A DNA stretch of 21,019 nucleotides from Oxalobacteraceae bacterium (GTDB lineage: Bacteria; Pseudomonadota; Gammaproteobacteria; Burkholderiales; Burkholderiaceae_D): the NCBI GenBank assembly GCA_947446335.1, contig CANFGA010000008.1, positions 1 through 21,019 of the forward strand, in the 5' to 3' direction. A model generated the notes under the pieces. The model was not told the DNA's origin. It did no database searches and saw only the letters and a list, made by a program, of their open reading frames with translations. Each line of letters starts with the position of its first letter. Within the stretch, counting starts at the first letter, position 1. Shown in pieces: positions 7,692 through 14,732 of the stretch. The translations under genes and the position numbers were made by a program.

Positions 7692-9391
7692 CAGCGCGCG
7701 ATCTGGTTTTCAGCGATGATCCAGCCGGCCGCCTTTTCCGCAATCATCAGGGTCGGGCTGTTGGTGTTGCCGCTGGTAATGGCGGGCATCACGCTGGCGT
7801 CGACCACGCGCAAGCCAGCCACGCCGCGAACCCGCAAATGGCTATCCAATACCGCCATCGCATCGTCAAAACGCCCCATCTTCACCGTGCCCACCGGGTG
7901 GAAGATGGTGCTGGCGATGTCGCCGGCGACCTTGGCCAGATCGAAGTCGCTCTGGAACTGGACGCCGGGCTTGACTTCTTCGGGCTGATATCTGGCCAGC
8001 GCGCCCTGCGCCAGGATGTTGCGGGTCACGCGCAGCGAATCGACGGCGACCTGGCGATCTTCGGGCGTGCTCAAATAGTTCGGTGCGATCAGCGGCGGTA
8101 CCTTGAAATCGCTGCTCTGGATCTGCACCGAACCGCGGCTGGTCGGGTTCAGATTGCAGACGCTGGCGGTCAACGCATTGTAGCTGTGCAATGGTTCGCC
8201 AAACGCCTCCAGGCTCAACGGCTGTATATGGTATTCGAGGTTCGCGTGCGGCTGCGACGGATCGCTGCGGGTGAACGCCCCCAACTGCGACGGCGCCATG
8301 CTCATCGGACCGGTGCGCTTGAATGCATATTCGAGGCCGATCTTGGCCTTGCCCCACAAGCTGTTGGCCATCGTGTTCAGCGTCTTCACATGCTGCACCT
8401 TGAAGACCGTGCGAATTTGCAGATGGTCTTGCAAATTGGCGCCCACCCCTGGCGCGTCGAGCACCACGTCGATCCCGTGGCGCTGCAGCAATGCGGCCGG
8501 GCCGATGCCCGACAATTGCAAGATCTGCGGCGAGCCGATGCTGCCGGCGCACAGGATCACTTCGCAACTGGCCAAGGCATCGACCTTCACGCCATCGCGG
8601 TCCACTGTGGCGCCGCGGCAAAGCAACTGGCCGTCTGGCGCGCGCTCGAACTTGAGCGTGCTGACCTGCGACTTGACCCAGCAACTGAAATTGGGACGCG
8701 CATCGCACAAAGGGCGCAAGAAAGCCTTGGCCGTATTCCAGCGCCAGCCGCTCTTCTGGTTCACTTCAAAATAGGCCACACCTTCATTGTCGCCACGATT
8801 GAAGTCGTCGGTGGCCGGGATACCCGCTTGCTGCGCCGCCTGCGCAAAGGCATCGAGAATTTCCCAATTGAGGCGCTGCTTTTCCACCCGCCATTCGCCT
8901 TTGCTACCATGCAGGCTGGCAAAATCGGCCTTGTTTGAATGGCTGGCATCGTCATGGTCGAGTTTGTAGTGCGACTCATGGCGCTTGAAATCAGGCAAGC
9001 AATTGTCCCAGCGCCAGGCATCGTCACCGGTAGAACTGGCCCAGCCGTCATAGTCGCGGCGCTGGCCGCGCATGTAAATCATGCCGTTGATGCTCGAGCA
9101 TCCGCCCAGCGTCTTGCCGCGCGGATAGCGCAGCGTGCGCCCGTTCAAGCCAGCCTCTGACTGCGTGTTGTAGAGCCAGTCGGTGCGTGGGTTGCCGATG
9201 CAATACAGGTAGCCGACCGGGATATGGATCCAATGATAATCGTCCTTGCGCCCGGCTTCGATCAGGAGCACCCGTACCTTCGGGTCCGCACTGAGCCGGT
9301 TCGCCAGCAGGCAACCGGCGGTGCCGGCGCCCACGATCACGTAGTCGAACTGCTCGGCCTGCGCGCTATTCATGCCGGCAACCGGCTTCAT
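7691..9391 (-). CDS. hpdH: GMC-family FAD-dependent dehydrogenase, probable 3-hydroxypropionate dehydrogenase
   Basis: A 566-residue glucose-methanol-choline flavoprotein of the choline-dehydrogenase-like group. The N-terminal FAD-binding Rossmann motif is FDYVIVGAGTAG (GxGxxG at 21-26), with acidic LLIEAG after it. GMC signature segments occur around YPRGKTLGGCSSINGMIYMRG and GSIGSPQILQLSGIGP. The C-terminal active-site pair is His498 in FHPVGT and Asn in SGNTNSPT (~542-544). By sequence alone it would be called choline/alcohol dehydrogenase. The mmsA gene directly upstream and the divergent LysR gene match the Cupriavidus/Pseudomonas 3-hydroxypropionate loci, where this protein makes malonate semialdehyde. 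The chosen ATG (9391-9389) overlaps the mmsA stop as ATGA, indicating translational coupling. An in-frame ATG at 9373 is the alternative; neither has a clear Shine-Dalgarno sequence. Confidence 0.75.
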   Translation of the reverse strand: MKPVAGMNSAQAEQFDYVIVGAGTAGCLLANRLSADPKVRVLLIEAGRKDDYHWIHIPVGYLYCIGNPRTDWLYNTQSEAGLNGRTLRYPRGKTLGGCSSINGMIYMRGQRRDYDGWASSTGDDAWRWDNCLPDFKRHESHYKLDHDDASHSNKADFASLHGSKGEWRVEKQRLNWEILDAFAQAAQQAGIPATDDFNRGDNEGVAYFEVNQKSGWRWNTAKAFLRPLCDARPNFSCWVKSQVSTLKFERAPDGQLLCRGATVDRDGVKVDALASCEVILCAGSIGSPQILQLSGIGPAALLQRHGIDVVLDAPGVGANLQDHLQIRTVFKVQHVKTLNTMANSLWGKAKIGLEYAFKRTGPMSMAPSQLGAFTRSDPSQPHANLEYHIQPLSLEAFGEPLHSYNALTASVCNLNPTSRGSVQIQSSDFKVPPLIAPNYLSTPEDRQVAVDSLRVTRNILAQGALARYQPEEVKPGVQFQSDFDLAKVAGDIASTIFHPVGTVKMGRFDDAMAVLDSHLRVRGVAGLRVVDASVMPAITSGNTNSPTLMIAEKAAGWIIAENQIAR

Positions 9392-10914
9392 TTGGCGGTG
9401 GGCATCACGAATTCGGCACCGCCTTCGATGCTCTCGGACCAGCGTTGCATGATGCTCTTTTGCTTGGTATAGAAACGCACCCCTTCCTCGCCATAGGCAT
9501 GGGTATCGCCGAACAACGATTTTTTCCAGCCACCGAAACCGTGCCACGCCATCGGCACTGGAATGGGCACATTGATGCCGACCATGCCGACCTGGATGCG
9601 GCGACCGAATTCGCGCGCCACGTTGCCGTCGCGCGTGAAGCAGCTCACGCCATTGCCGAACTCGTGGGCATTGATCAGTTTCACGCCTTCGGCGAAATCG
9701 TTGACCCGCACGCAAGCCAAGACCGGCCCGAAGATTTCTTCCTTGTAGATGCGCATGTCGGCAGTGACATGGTCGAACAGCGTGCCGCCGAGCCAGAAGC
9801 CGCCTTCATGGCCATCGACTTGCTGCGAGCGGCCATCGACCAGCAACTCGGCCCCTTCTGCGATGCCGGACTCGATGCAGCCGACGATGCGCGCCACGGC
9901 GCCTTGGGTCACGATCGGTCCCATCTCGGCATCGGCTTCCATCCCATTCTTGATCTTCAATGCACGGGTGCGTTCGACCAGCAGCGGGATGATCTTGTCG
10001 GCGACATCGCCGACCAGAACCGCGACGCTGATCGCCATGCAGCGCTCGCCAGCGGAGCCATAGGCGGCGCCGATCAAGGCATCGACTGCCTTGCCGATGT
10101 CGGCGTCGGGCATCACCAGCATGTGGTTCTTGGCACCACCCAGCGCTTGCACGCGCTTGCCGTGGCGCGCGCCCGTTTCATAGATATGGTTCGCGATCGG
10201 CGTACTGCCCACGAACGAGACCGCTTTCACATCGGGATGATCGAGCAAGGCATCGACCGCTTCCTTGTCGCCTTGCACCACATTGAAGACGCCGTTCGGA
10301 AAACCGGCTTGCTGCATCAAGTCGGCGATCAGCAGCGACACGCTCGGGTCGAGCGGGCTCGGTTTCAGCACGAACGTATTGCCGGCGGCGATAGCCAGCG
10401 GAAACATCCACATCGGCACCATCACTGGAAAATTGAATGGCGTGATCCCCGCCACGACGCCCAGCGGCTGGCGCAAGGTCCAGTTATCCATCCCGGTCGA
10501 GACTTGATCGGTATGGTCGCCCTTGAGCAATTGCGGAATGCCGCAAGCGAATTCGACGATGTCGATGCCGCGCTCGACTTCGCCCTGCGCATCGCTGAAG
10601 ACCTTGCCATGCTCGAGCGTGATGGCGCGCGCCAGCGCATCCTTGTTAACATTGAGCAAATTGAGAAACTTGAACATCATCCGCGAGCGCCGGATCGGCG
10701 GCGTGTCGGCCCAGGCAGGAAAGGCGGCCTGCGCCGCCGCCACGGCTGCCGCCACATCGGTCACGCTGGCCAGCGCAACCTTGCCGCTGACCTGGCCGGT
10801 AGCCGGATTGAACACGTCCTGCGAACGCGTCGTGTCGCCTTGAGTGACGACGCCGTTGATCACGTGGCCGATTGATATGGCCGATGCTGTATTTTCCGTA
10901 TTTGCGAAACTCAT
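9388..10914 (-). CDS. mmsA: CoA-acylating methylmalonate/malonate-semialdehyde dehydrogenase
   Basis: An NAD-dependent aldehyde dehydrogenase that converts methylmalonate semialdehyde to propionyl-CoA, or malonate semialdehyde to acetyl-CoA, with release of CO2. The protein is 508 residues, as expected for MmsA/IolA. It has PLGVVAGITPFNFPVMVPMW, the NAD-site segment VSFVGSTPIANHIYE, and catalytic Cys292 in GSAGERCMAIS, the family form. The C-terminal block is IPVPMAWHGFGGWKKSLFGD. ATG 10914 is set by AAGGA (complement of 10921-10925) with a 6-base gap, in preference to an upstream in-frame ATG at 10983 that would add 23 unlike residues. It is first in a two-gene unit with the GMC dehydrogenase and divergent from a LysR gene. 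This fits 3-hydroxypropionate catabolism better than valine or inositol breakdown, because no other genes of those pathways are present. Confidence 0.92.
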   Translation of the reverse strand: MSFANTENTASAISIGHVINGVVTQGDTTRSQDVFNPATGQVSGKVALASVTDVAAAVAAAQAAFPAWADTPPIRRSRMMFKFLNLLNVNKDALARAITLEHGKVFSDAQGEVERGIDIVEFACGIPQLLKGDHTDQVSTGMDNWTLRQPLGVVAGITPFNFPVMVPMWMFPLAIAAGNTFVLKPSPLDPSVSLLIADLMQQAGFPNGVFNVVQGDKEAVDALLDHPDVKAVSFVGSTPIANHIYETGARHGKRVQALGGAKNHMLVMPDADIGKAVDALIGAAYGSAGERCMAISVAVLVGDVADKIIPLLVERTRALKIKNGMEADAEMGPIVTQGAVARIVGCIESGIAEGAELLVDGRSQQVDGHEGGFWLGGTLFDHVTADMRIYKEEIFGPVLACVRVNDFAEGVKLINAHEFGNGVSCFTRDGNVAREFGRRIQVGMVGINVPIPVPMAWHGFGGWKKSLFGDTHAYGEEGVRFYTKQKSIMQRWSESIEGGAEFVMPTAK

Positions 10915-11051
10915 CTCTTGTCCTTTTTGATTGTCTGTAAAATTTACTGTTATTCTTCTATCGATCCACTCTACATCCGCCACGCTTAAAAATCCAAGCA
11001 GAAATACTTTGCTTAGATATGAGTAAAATTTATATCAAAATGTAAATATTC
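10915..11051. promoter_or_regulatory. Divergent mmsA / lysR control region
   Basis: This 137-bp AT-rich gap holds the promoters for both units. No strong sigma-70 promoter faces mmsA, as expected for an activator-dependent gene. Facing lysR, TTTGCT (11008-11013) and TATATC (11031-11036) are 17 bases apart and overlap the dyad at 11016-11036, suggesting autorepression. GTAAAATTTAC (10937-10947) and GTAAAATTTAT (11023-11033) are near-identical copies 86 bp apart. AAGCA/TGCTT (10996-11000, 11010-11014) is a third, weaker dyad. Confidence 0.6.
11016..11036. promoter_or_regulatory. Candidate LysR-type operator, GATAT-N11-ATATC
   Basis: GATAT (11016-11020) and ATATC (11032-11036) form a perfect 5-bp dyad with an 11-base spacer. 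This satisfies the T-N11-A consensus for LysR-type binding sites. It lies 15 bases before the regulator gene and about 100 bases before mmsA, the usual position for a recognition site that activates the divergent gene and represses its own. Confidence 0.6.
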
Positions 11052-11960
11052 ATGGATATTCAGGCATTCAAAGTCTTTGTCGCCATTGCGCGCACCGGCA
11101 GCCAGACCCGCGCCGCCGAACAGCTGCACCTGACGCAACCGGCGGTGGGGCTGCAGATCAAGAGCTTGCAACAGGAAACCGGGCTGGAATTGTTCACGCG
11201 CACGCCGCGCGGGATGCGCCTGACGTCGAATGGCGCGATCTTGTTGCAACTGGCAGAAAAAGTGCTCGATGCGCAACAGGAGTTCAAGAGCGCCGCCGCC
11301 CGCATGAACAGCGAGGTGCGCGGTGCCCTGGCGATCGGCACCATTCTCGATCCCGAATTCACCCGGCTCGGCGGATTCCTGAAAACGCTGCTGGAATTGG
11401 GCCATCGGATTGACATCAAGCTGTCGCACGGGATGAGCGGTGATGTCGCCGCCCGCATCCGCGCAGGCGAACTCGATGTCGGCTTCTATCTCGATGCGCC
11501 AGCAGATGAAAACAGCCAGCCGGACCAGCGCTCGCACGACGGGCTGGAAATGAGGACCTTGACCAGTTTTACCTATCGGGTGGTGGCGCCGGTCGGCTGG
11601 GAGCCGCAAGTGCTGGGGCGCGACTGGAAGGCGCTGGCCTTGTTGCCCTGGATCGGCACGCCGCCAGCGTCGATCCATCACCGCTTGCTGGCGCGCGTGT
11701 TCGGGTCCGGCGCCCTGCCGACCTGGGTGGCGATGGTCGATCAGGAAGCGTCGATGCTGGACCTGGTCAAATCGGGCGCCGGCCTGAGCCTGGTGCGCGA
11801 ACAGATCGCGCTGCGCGAGGCGCAGGCGCATGGCCTGGTCATCGCCGACCGGGTCAGCCTGGATTGCGTGCTCAGCTTTGTCTGCCTCGCTGCGCGCAGT
11901 ACCGACCCGGTGATCGCCACCGCACTGGCGGCGATCGATGCGGTGTGGCGGCGGCGCTGA
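11052..11960 (+). CDS. hpdR: LysR-type transcriptional regulator, probable 3-hydroxypropionate-responsive HpdR
   Basis: A 302-residue cytosolic DNA-binding regulator, the usual LysR length. The winged helix-turn-helix fills residues ~1-60: FKVFVAIARTGSQTRAAEQL, then LHLTQPAVGLQIKSLQQE and LELFTRTPRGMRLT. A long linker helix follows, then an effector domain beginning near GALAIGTILDPEF. It is divergent from mmsA and the GMC gene, the classical arrangement for a regulator of that operon, and matches hpdR of Cupriavidus necator in layout. The name rests on context, not on a recognised diagnostic residue. The ATG has no Shine-Dalgarno sequence, and the likely transcription start is very close to it, so translation may begin on a short or leaderless message. 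It is convergent with the OPT transporter gene. Confidence 0.75.
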   Translation: MDIQAFKVFVAIARTGSQTRAAEQLHLTQPAVGLQIKSLQQETGLELFTRTPRGMRLTSNGAILLQLAEKVLDAQQEFKSAAARMNSEVRGALAIGTILDPEFTRLGGFLKTLLELGHRIDIKLSHGMSGDVAARIRAGELDVGFYLDAPADENSQPDQRSHDGLEMRTLTSFTYRVVAPVGWEPQVLGRDWKALALLPWIGTPPASIHHRLLARVFGSGALPTWVAMVDQEASMLDLVKSGAGLSLVREQIALREAQAHGLVIADRVSLDCVLSFVCLAARSTDPVIATALAAIDAVWRRR

Positions 11961-12008
11961 AGCTGCGCTGCCGAGCTTTCATCTTTTGCTTCAGAGTTCA
12001 GCTCTGCG

Positions 12009-12073
12009 GATTCAAGCCGTCGATTCAAGCCTTTGATTCAAGCCTTCGACTCAAGCCTTAGCTTCAAGTCTTC
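12009..12073 (+). repeat. 13-bp tandem repeat, five copies
   Basis: Five consecutive 13-base units start at 12009, 12022, 12035, 12048 and 12061. The core is GATTCAAGCCTTC, with variants GATTCAAGCCGTC, GATTCAAGCCTTT, GACTCAAGCCTTA and GCTTCAAGTCTTC. The first three are nearly identical and the last two diverge. The array lies between the convergent lysR-type and OPT genes, and the final unit overlaps the last codons of the OPT gene. Confidence 0.9.
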
Positions 12074-14388
12074 TTTTCGCGCGCGAACCAGTACAGCAAA
12101 AAGGCGATCAGCGCATACGGCAGCAGCGTCAACGCATCCGAGTTCACGCCCTGATAGAAAGGGTTGCTGTGCTCGGCCCAGTTGCTCATCGCCGCATCAA
12201 AATTGGTCAAGATGCCAGCCGTGATCGCGATGATGATGCCGGCCAAGGCCCCACCGGCGATATAACCTGACGCCATCAGCACGCCCGAACTGCGATCGCC
12301 TGCCGCCTGCTTTTGCTGTGCATTCAAACCGGCATTGTGCTTGAGCTTGCCATTGCGCCGGTCGGCCAGCCACCTGATGACGCCACCGACAAAGATCGGC
12401 GCGGTCGACGACAGCGGCAGATAGACGCCGACTGAAAACGCCAGCGAGGCGATGCCGGCCATCTCCAGCACCAGCGAAATCATCACGCCAAACAGCACCA
12501 GCGACCATGGCAATTGCCGGTCCAGTATGCCCTTGATGATGTACGACATCAGGACCGCTTTCGGCGCGTCGTATTTCTTGACTTCGGAGCCATCCGGGCG
12601 CGTGCTGTAGGCGCCGTTGATGCCGGGATCGACCAGGTAGGCGAGGTGGCCATTTTCAGACACCAGGTATTTTCCAGCCGGGCCGCCGAGCATGTCGCTC
12701 TTGTGCCAGACCTGGTAAGTGTTGCCATCGTCGTTCGCTTGCGGGCCCTGCAAACGCGCCGTCGTCGTCAAGCTCGCCAGCGTGGCCGGATCGAGCTTGA
12801 CACCTGGCGCCACCTGCGCTGCCGGCACATAGACGGTGCTGGCATCGTTGAGTTTGAGCAAAATCGGCCCCAGCACCAGCGCCGACGACAAGGCACCGGC
12901 CAGGATCGCATATTGCTGCAGACGCGGCGTGGCGCCCACCAGATAGCCGGTCTTCAAATCCTGCGATGTGGTGCCGGCATTGCTGGCCGCGATGCACACG
13001 ATGGCGCCCACCGACAGCGCCGTCACGTAATACTGGCCGCCGGTCCAGCCCATCAGCAAGAAGATCAGGCAAGTGAACAACAGCGTCGCCACCGTCATGC
13101 CCGAGATCGGATTCGACGACGAGCCGATCTGCCCGGTCAGGCGCGACGAGACGGTCGCGAACAAAAAGCCGAACACCAGGATCAACAGCGCACCCAGCAA
13201 ATTCATGTGCAGCGGCGTGGCGAACGTGATCGCCGCGATGATCGCCAGGCAGCCGACGACGACCCATTTCAACCCGATCTCGCGCTCGGTGCGAGGAACA
13301 GCATCGCGCTCGGTGCGGGGGATCGCCTCGCCTTGCCCGCTTGATTGACCTTTGCTTTTCGCCATCGCGGCCAGGCCGGCGCGCAAACTGGTCCAGATCA
13401 TCGGCAGCGAGCGCACCAGGCTGATCAAGCCGCCGGCGGCGACGGCGCCGGCGCCGATGTAGAGCACATAGGCGCTGCGGATATCATTGGCGCTCATGGC
13501 GCCGATCAGCTTGGTGCCGGGCGCGATCACGGTGGTCAACGGGTCGCCGAAGAACTTGATCATTGGAATGAGGAGCAGATACGACAACACGCCGCCGGCC
13601 GCCATCGTCGAGGCCACCTTGGGGCCGATGATGTAACCGACGCCCAGCAATTCGGGCGACACTTCGACCCCGATCGAACCGGCCTTCAACGGCGCACCGA
13701 ATTCCACGCCCGGCGCTTCCTTCCAGCCCTTGAACGAGACATTGAGCACCTTGTACAACAGGCCGATGCCAAAGCCGGCAAAGATGATGGCGGCGCGCTT
13801 TTTTGCGTCTTGCGCCGCAGCCGAGTCTTCTTGCAAACTTTCGCCGGCCGCCAGGCGCGAACTGCCCGTTGCAGCCGCCTTCAGCACTTCGGCGCAGGCG
13901 GTGCCTTCCGGGAACTTCAATTCGCGGTGCTGGTCGACGATCATCGTGCGCCGCATCGGAATCATCATCAAGATGCCGAGCAAGCCGCCCAAGACGCCGA
14001 CTAACATCACGCGCGATATTTCCAGGTCGAAGCCCAGGATCAGGATCGCCGGCATCGTCACCCCGAGGCCGAAGGCGATCGATTCGCCGGCCGAACCGGC
14101 CGTTTGCGCGATGCTGTTCTCCAGGATCGTGGCATCGCTGGCGCCCATCTTCCTGGCCAGGCCGAACAGCGTGATCGCGATCACCGCAACAGGAATCGAG
14201 GCGCTGACCGTCAAGCCGACCTTCAGCACCAGGTACAGCGACGAGGCGCCGAACACCATGCCCAGGATCACGCCCATGCACATCGCGCGCAGCGTCATTT
14301 CGGGTAGTTGGGCCTCGGCCGGAATGTAAGGCTGAACAGCAGACTGCACTGAAGATGGCGCTGACGGCAAGTTGGCATTGTTGGACAT
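12064..14388 (-). CDS. OPT-family oligopeptide transporter
   Basis: A 774-residue polytopic inner-membrane protein of the prokaryotic OPT family, importers of oligopeptides or metal chelates, unrelated to POT carriers. The N-terminal part has LRAMCMGVILGMVFGASSLYLVLKVGLTVSASIPVAV in overlapping helices, and ELKFPEGTACAEVL, a recognisable family block. SSNPISGMTVATLLF and GTTSQDLKTGYLVGATP are further family segments, and the C-terminal third has VGVYLPLSSTAPIFVGG. A hydrophilic segment at roughly residues 545-610 (around QVWHKSDMLGGPAGKYL) should be an extramembrane loop. Residues 355-370 are a tandem duplication of an 8-residue unit. ATG 14388 is set by AGGA (complement of 14396-14399), 7 bases upstream. 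Substrate cannot be assigned. Confidence 0.92.
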   Translation of the reverse strand: MSNNANLPSAPSSVQSAVQPYIPAEAQLPEMTLRAMCMGVILGMVFGASSLYLVLKVGLTVSASIPVAVIAITLFGLARKMGASDATILENSIAQTAGSAGESIAFGLGVTMPAILILGFDLEISRVMLVGVLGGLLGILMMIPMRRTMIVDQHRELKFPEGTACAEVLKAAATGSSRLAAGESLQEDSAAAQDAKKRAAIIFAGFGIGLLYKVLNVSFKGWKEAPGVEFGAPLKAGSIGVEVSPELLGVGYIIGPKVASTMAAGGVLSYLLLIPMIKFFGDPLTTVIAPGTKLIGAMSANDIRSAYVLYIGAGAVAAGGLISLVRSLPMIWTSLRAGLAAMAKSKGQSSGQGEAIPRTERDAVPRTEREIGLKWVVVGCLAIIAAITFATPLHMNLLGALLILVFGFLFATVSSRLTGQIGSSSNPISGMTVATLLFTCLIFLLMGWTGGQYYVTALSVGAIVCIAASNAGTTSQDLKTGYLVGATPRLQQYAILAGALSSALVLGPILLKLNDASTVYVPAAQVAPGVKLDPATLASLTTTARLQGPQANDDGNTYQVWHKSDMLGGPAGKYLVSENGHLAYLVDPGINGAYSTRPDGSEVKKYDAPKAVLMSYIIKGILDRQLPWSLVLFGVMISLVLEMAGIASLAFSVGVYLPLSSTAPIFVGGVIRWLADRRNGKLKHNAGLNAQQKQAAGDRSSGVLMASGYIAGGALAGIIIAITAGILTNFDAAMSNWAEHSNPFYQGVNSDALTLLPYALIAFLLYWFAREKKT
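13279..13326 (-). repeat. 24-bp in-frame tandem duplication inside the OPT gene
   Basis: Two adjacent 24-base units encode AIPRTERD and AVPRTERE (residues 355-362 and 363-370). They lie in a charged loop between SKGQSSGQGE and the helix starting GLKWVVV. The reading frame is kept. The two copies differ at several bases, so the duplication is not brand new. Confidence 0.85.
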
Positions 14389-14729
14389 CGCGCGTTCCTG
14401 GGAGGGTTGAACAAGTCAGGTGAAGCTCTTGGTCGGGTCGATCAAGCGGATTCATCGATTCAAACTTGACTATCGCACAACCCTGATCCGACCGGGAGCT
14501 TTTTTGCAGATGCCAATGCGCAAGGAAATGGATTCGGCCAACATTGTCGAGCGGGTCCGCGATCGGATCAGCCGACATCAGCATCGACGCAATTACGCTA
14601 AAATGCTCCGCGCGCCAGCGTCTGCAATGCAGCAACCGGTCAGAGGCTTTTTTTGCAAGCCAAGGCCAGCGCATCCGTTCATCGCACCATCTGCCCGATT
14701 TTCCGGCAGCCCTGAGCCCAAGGACTTGC
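14389..14729. other. 341-bp divergent region between OPT and phosphoethanolamine transferase genes
   Basis: No supported gene is seen here. It contains the long stem with a T tract at 14423-14505. TAAAAT at 14599-14604 is a possible plus-strand -10 without a good -35; if used, the downstream gene has a leader of about 120 bases. On the minus strand GATAGT (within 14465-14480) is a weak OPT -10 candidate. A reading frame open across this region shows no protein-like features. Confidence 0.5.
14423..14505 (+). terminator. 18-bp stem followed by six T, terminator- or attenuator-like
   Basis: Bases 14423-14440 can pair with 14484-14501 over all 18 positions (14 Watson-Crick, 4 G-U) in plus-strand RNA. 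The right arm runs into a T6 tract (14500-14505). The 43-base loop can form a nested 5-bp stem, TCAAG (14442-14446) with CTTGA (14465-14469). In minus-strand RNA the four G-U pairs become A-C mismatches, so the fold favours plus-strand transcripts. No plus-strand gene lies just upstream. Confidence 0.5.
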
Positions 14730-14732
14730 TTG
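14720..14732 (+). promoter_or_regulatory. Shine-Dalgarno sequence and TTG start deciding the phosphoethanolamine transferase start
   Basis: AAGGA (14720-14724) is followed after 5 bases by TTG (14730-14732) and then by MKSLIYRLAIGL-type membrane sequence. No ATG with comparable support lies nearby in this frame; the upstream in-frame ATG at 14544 would add 62 residues with no hydrophobic or conserved character. Confidence 0.75.

Noticed and set aside
9392..9715. N-terminal extension of the GMC dehydrogenase by 108 residues
   Set aside because: It would overlap the mmsA coding end out of frame, and the added sequence is Arg/His-rich without similarity. The FAD motif begins just after the ATGA start.
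10915..10983. Upstream ATG of mmsA at 10983
   Set aside because: It adds 23 residues unlike the family, and the strong AAGGA with ideal spacing points to 10914.
12009..12073. 13-bp tandem array as a CRISPR
   Set aside because: Units are contiguous with no spacers, and 13 bp is too short for CRISPR repeats. No cas gene is present.
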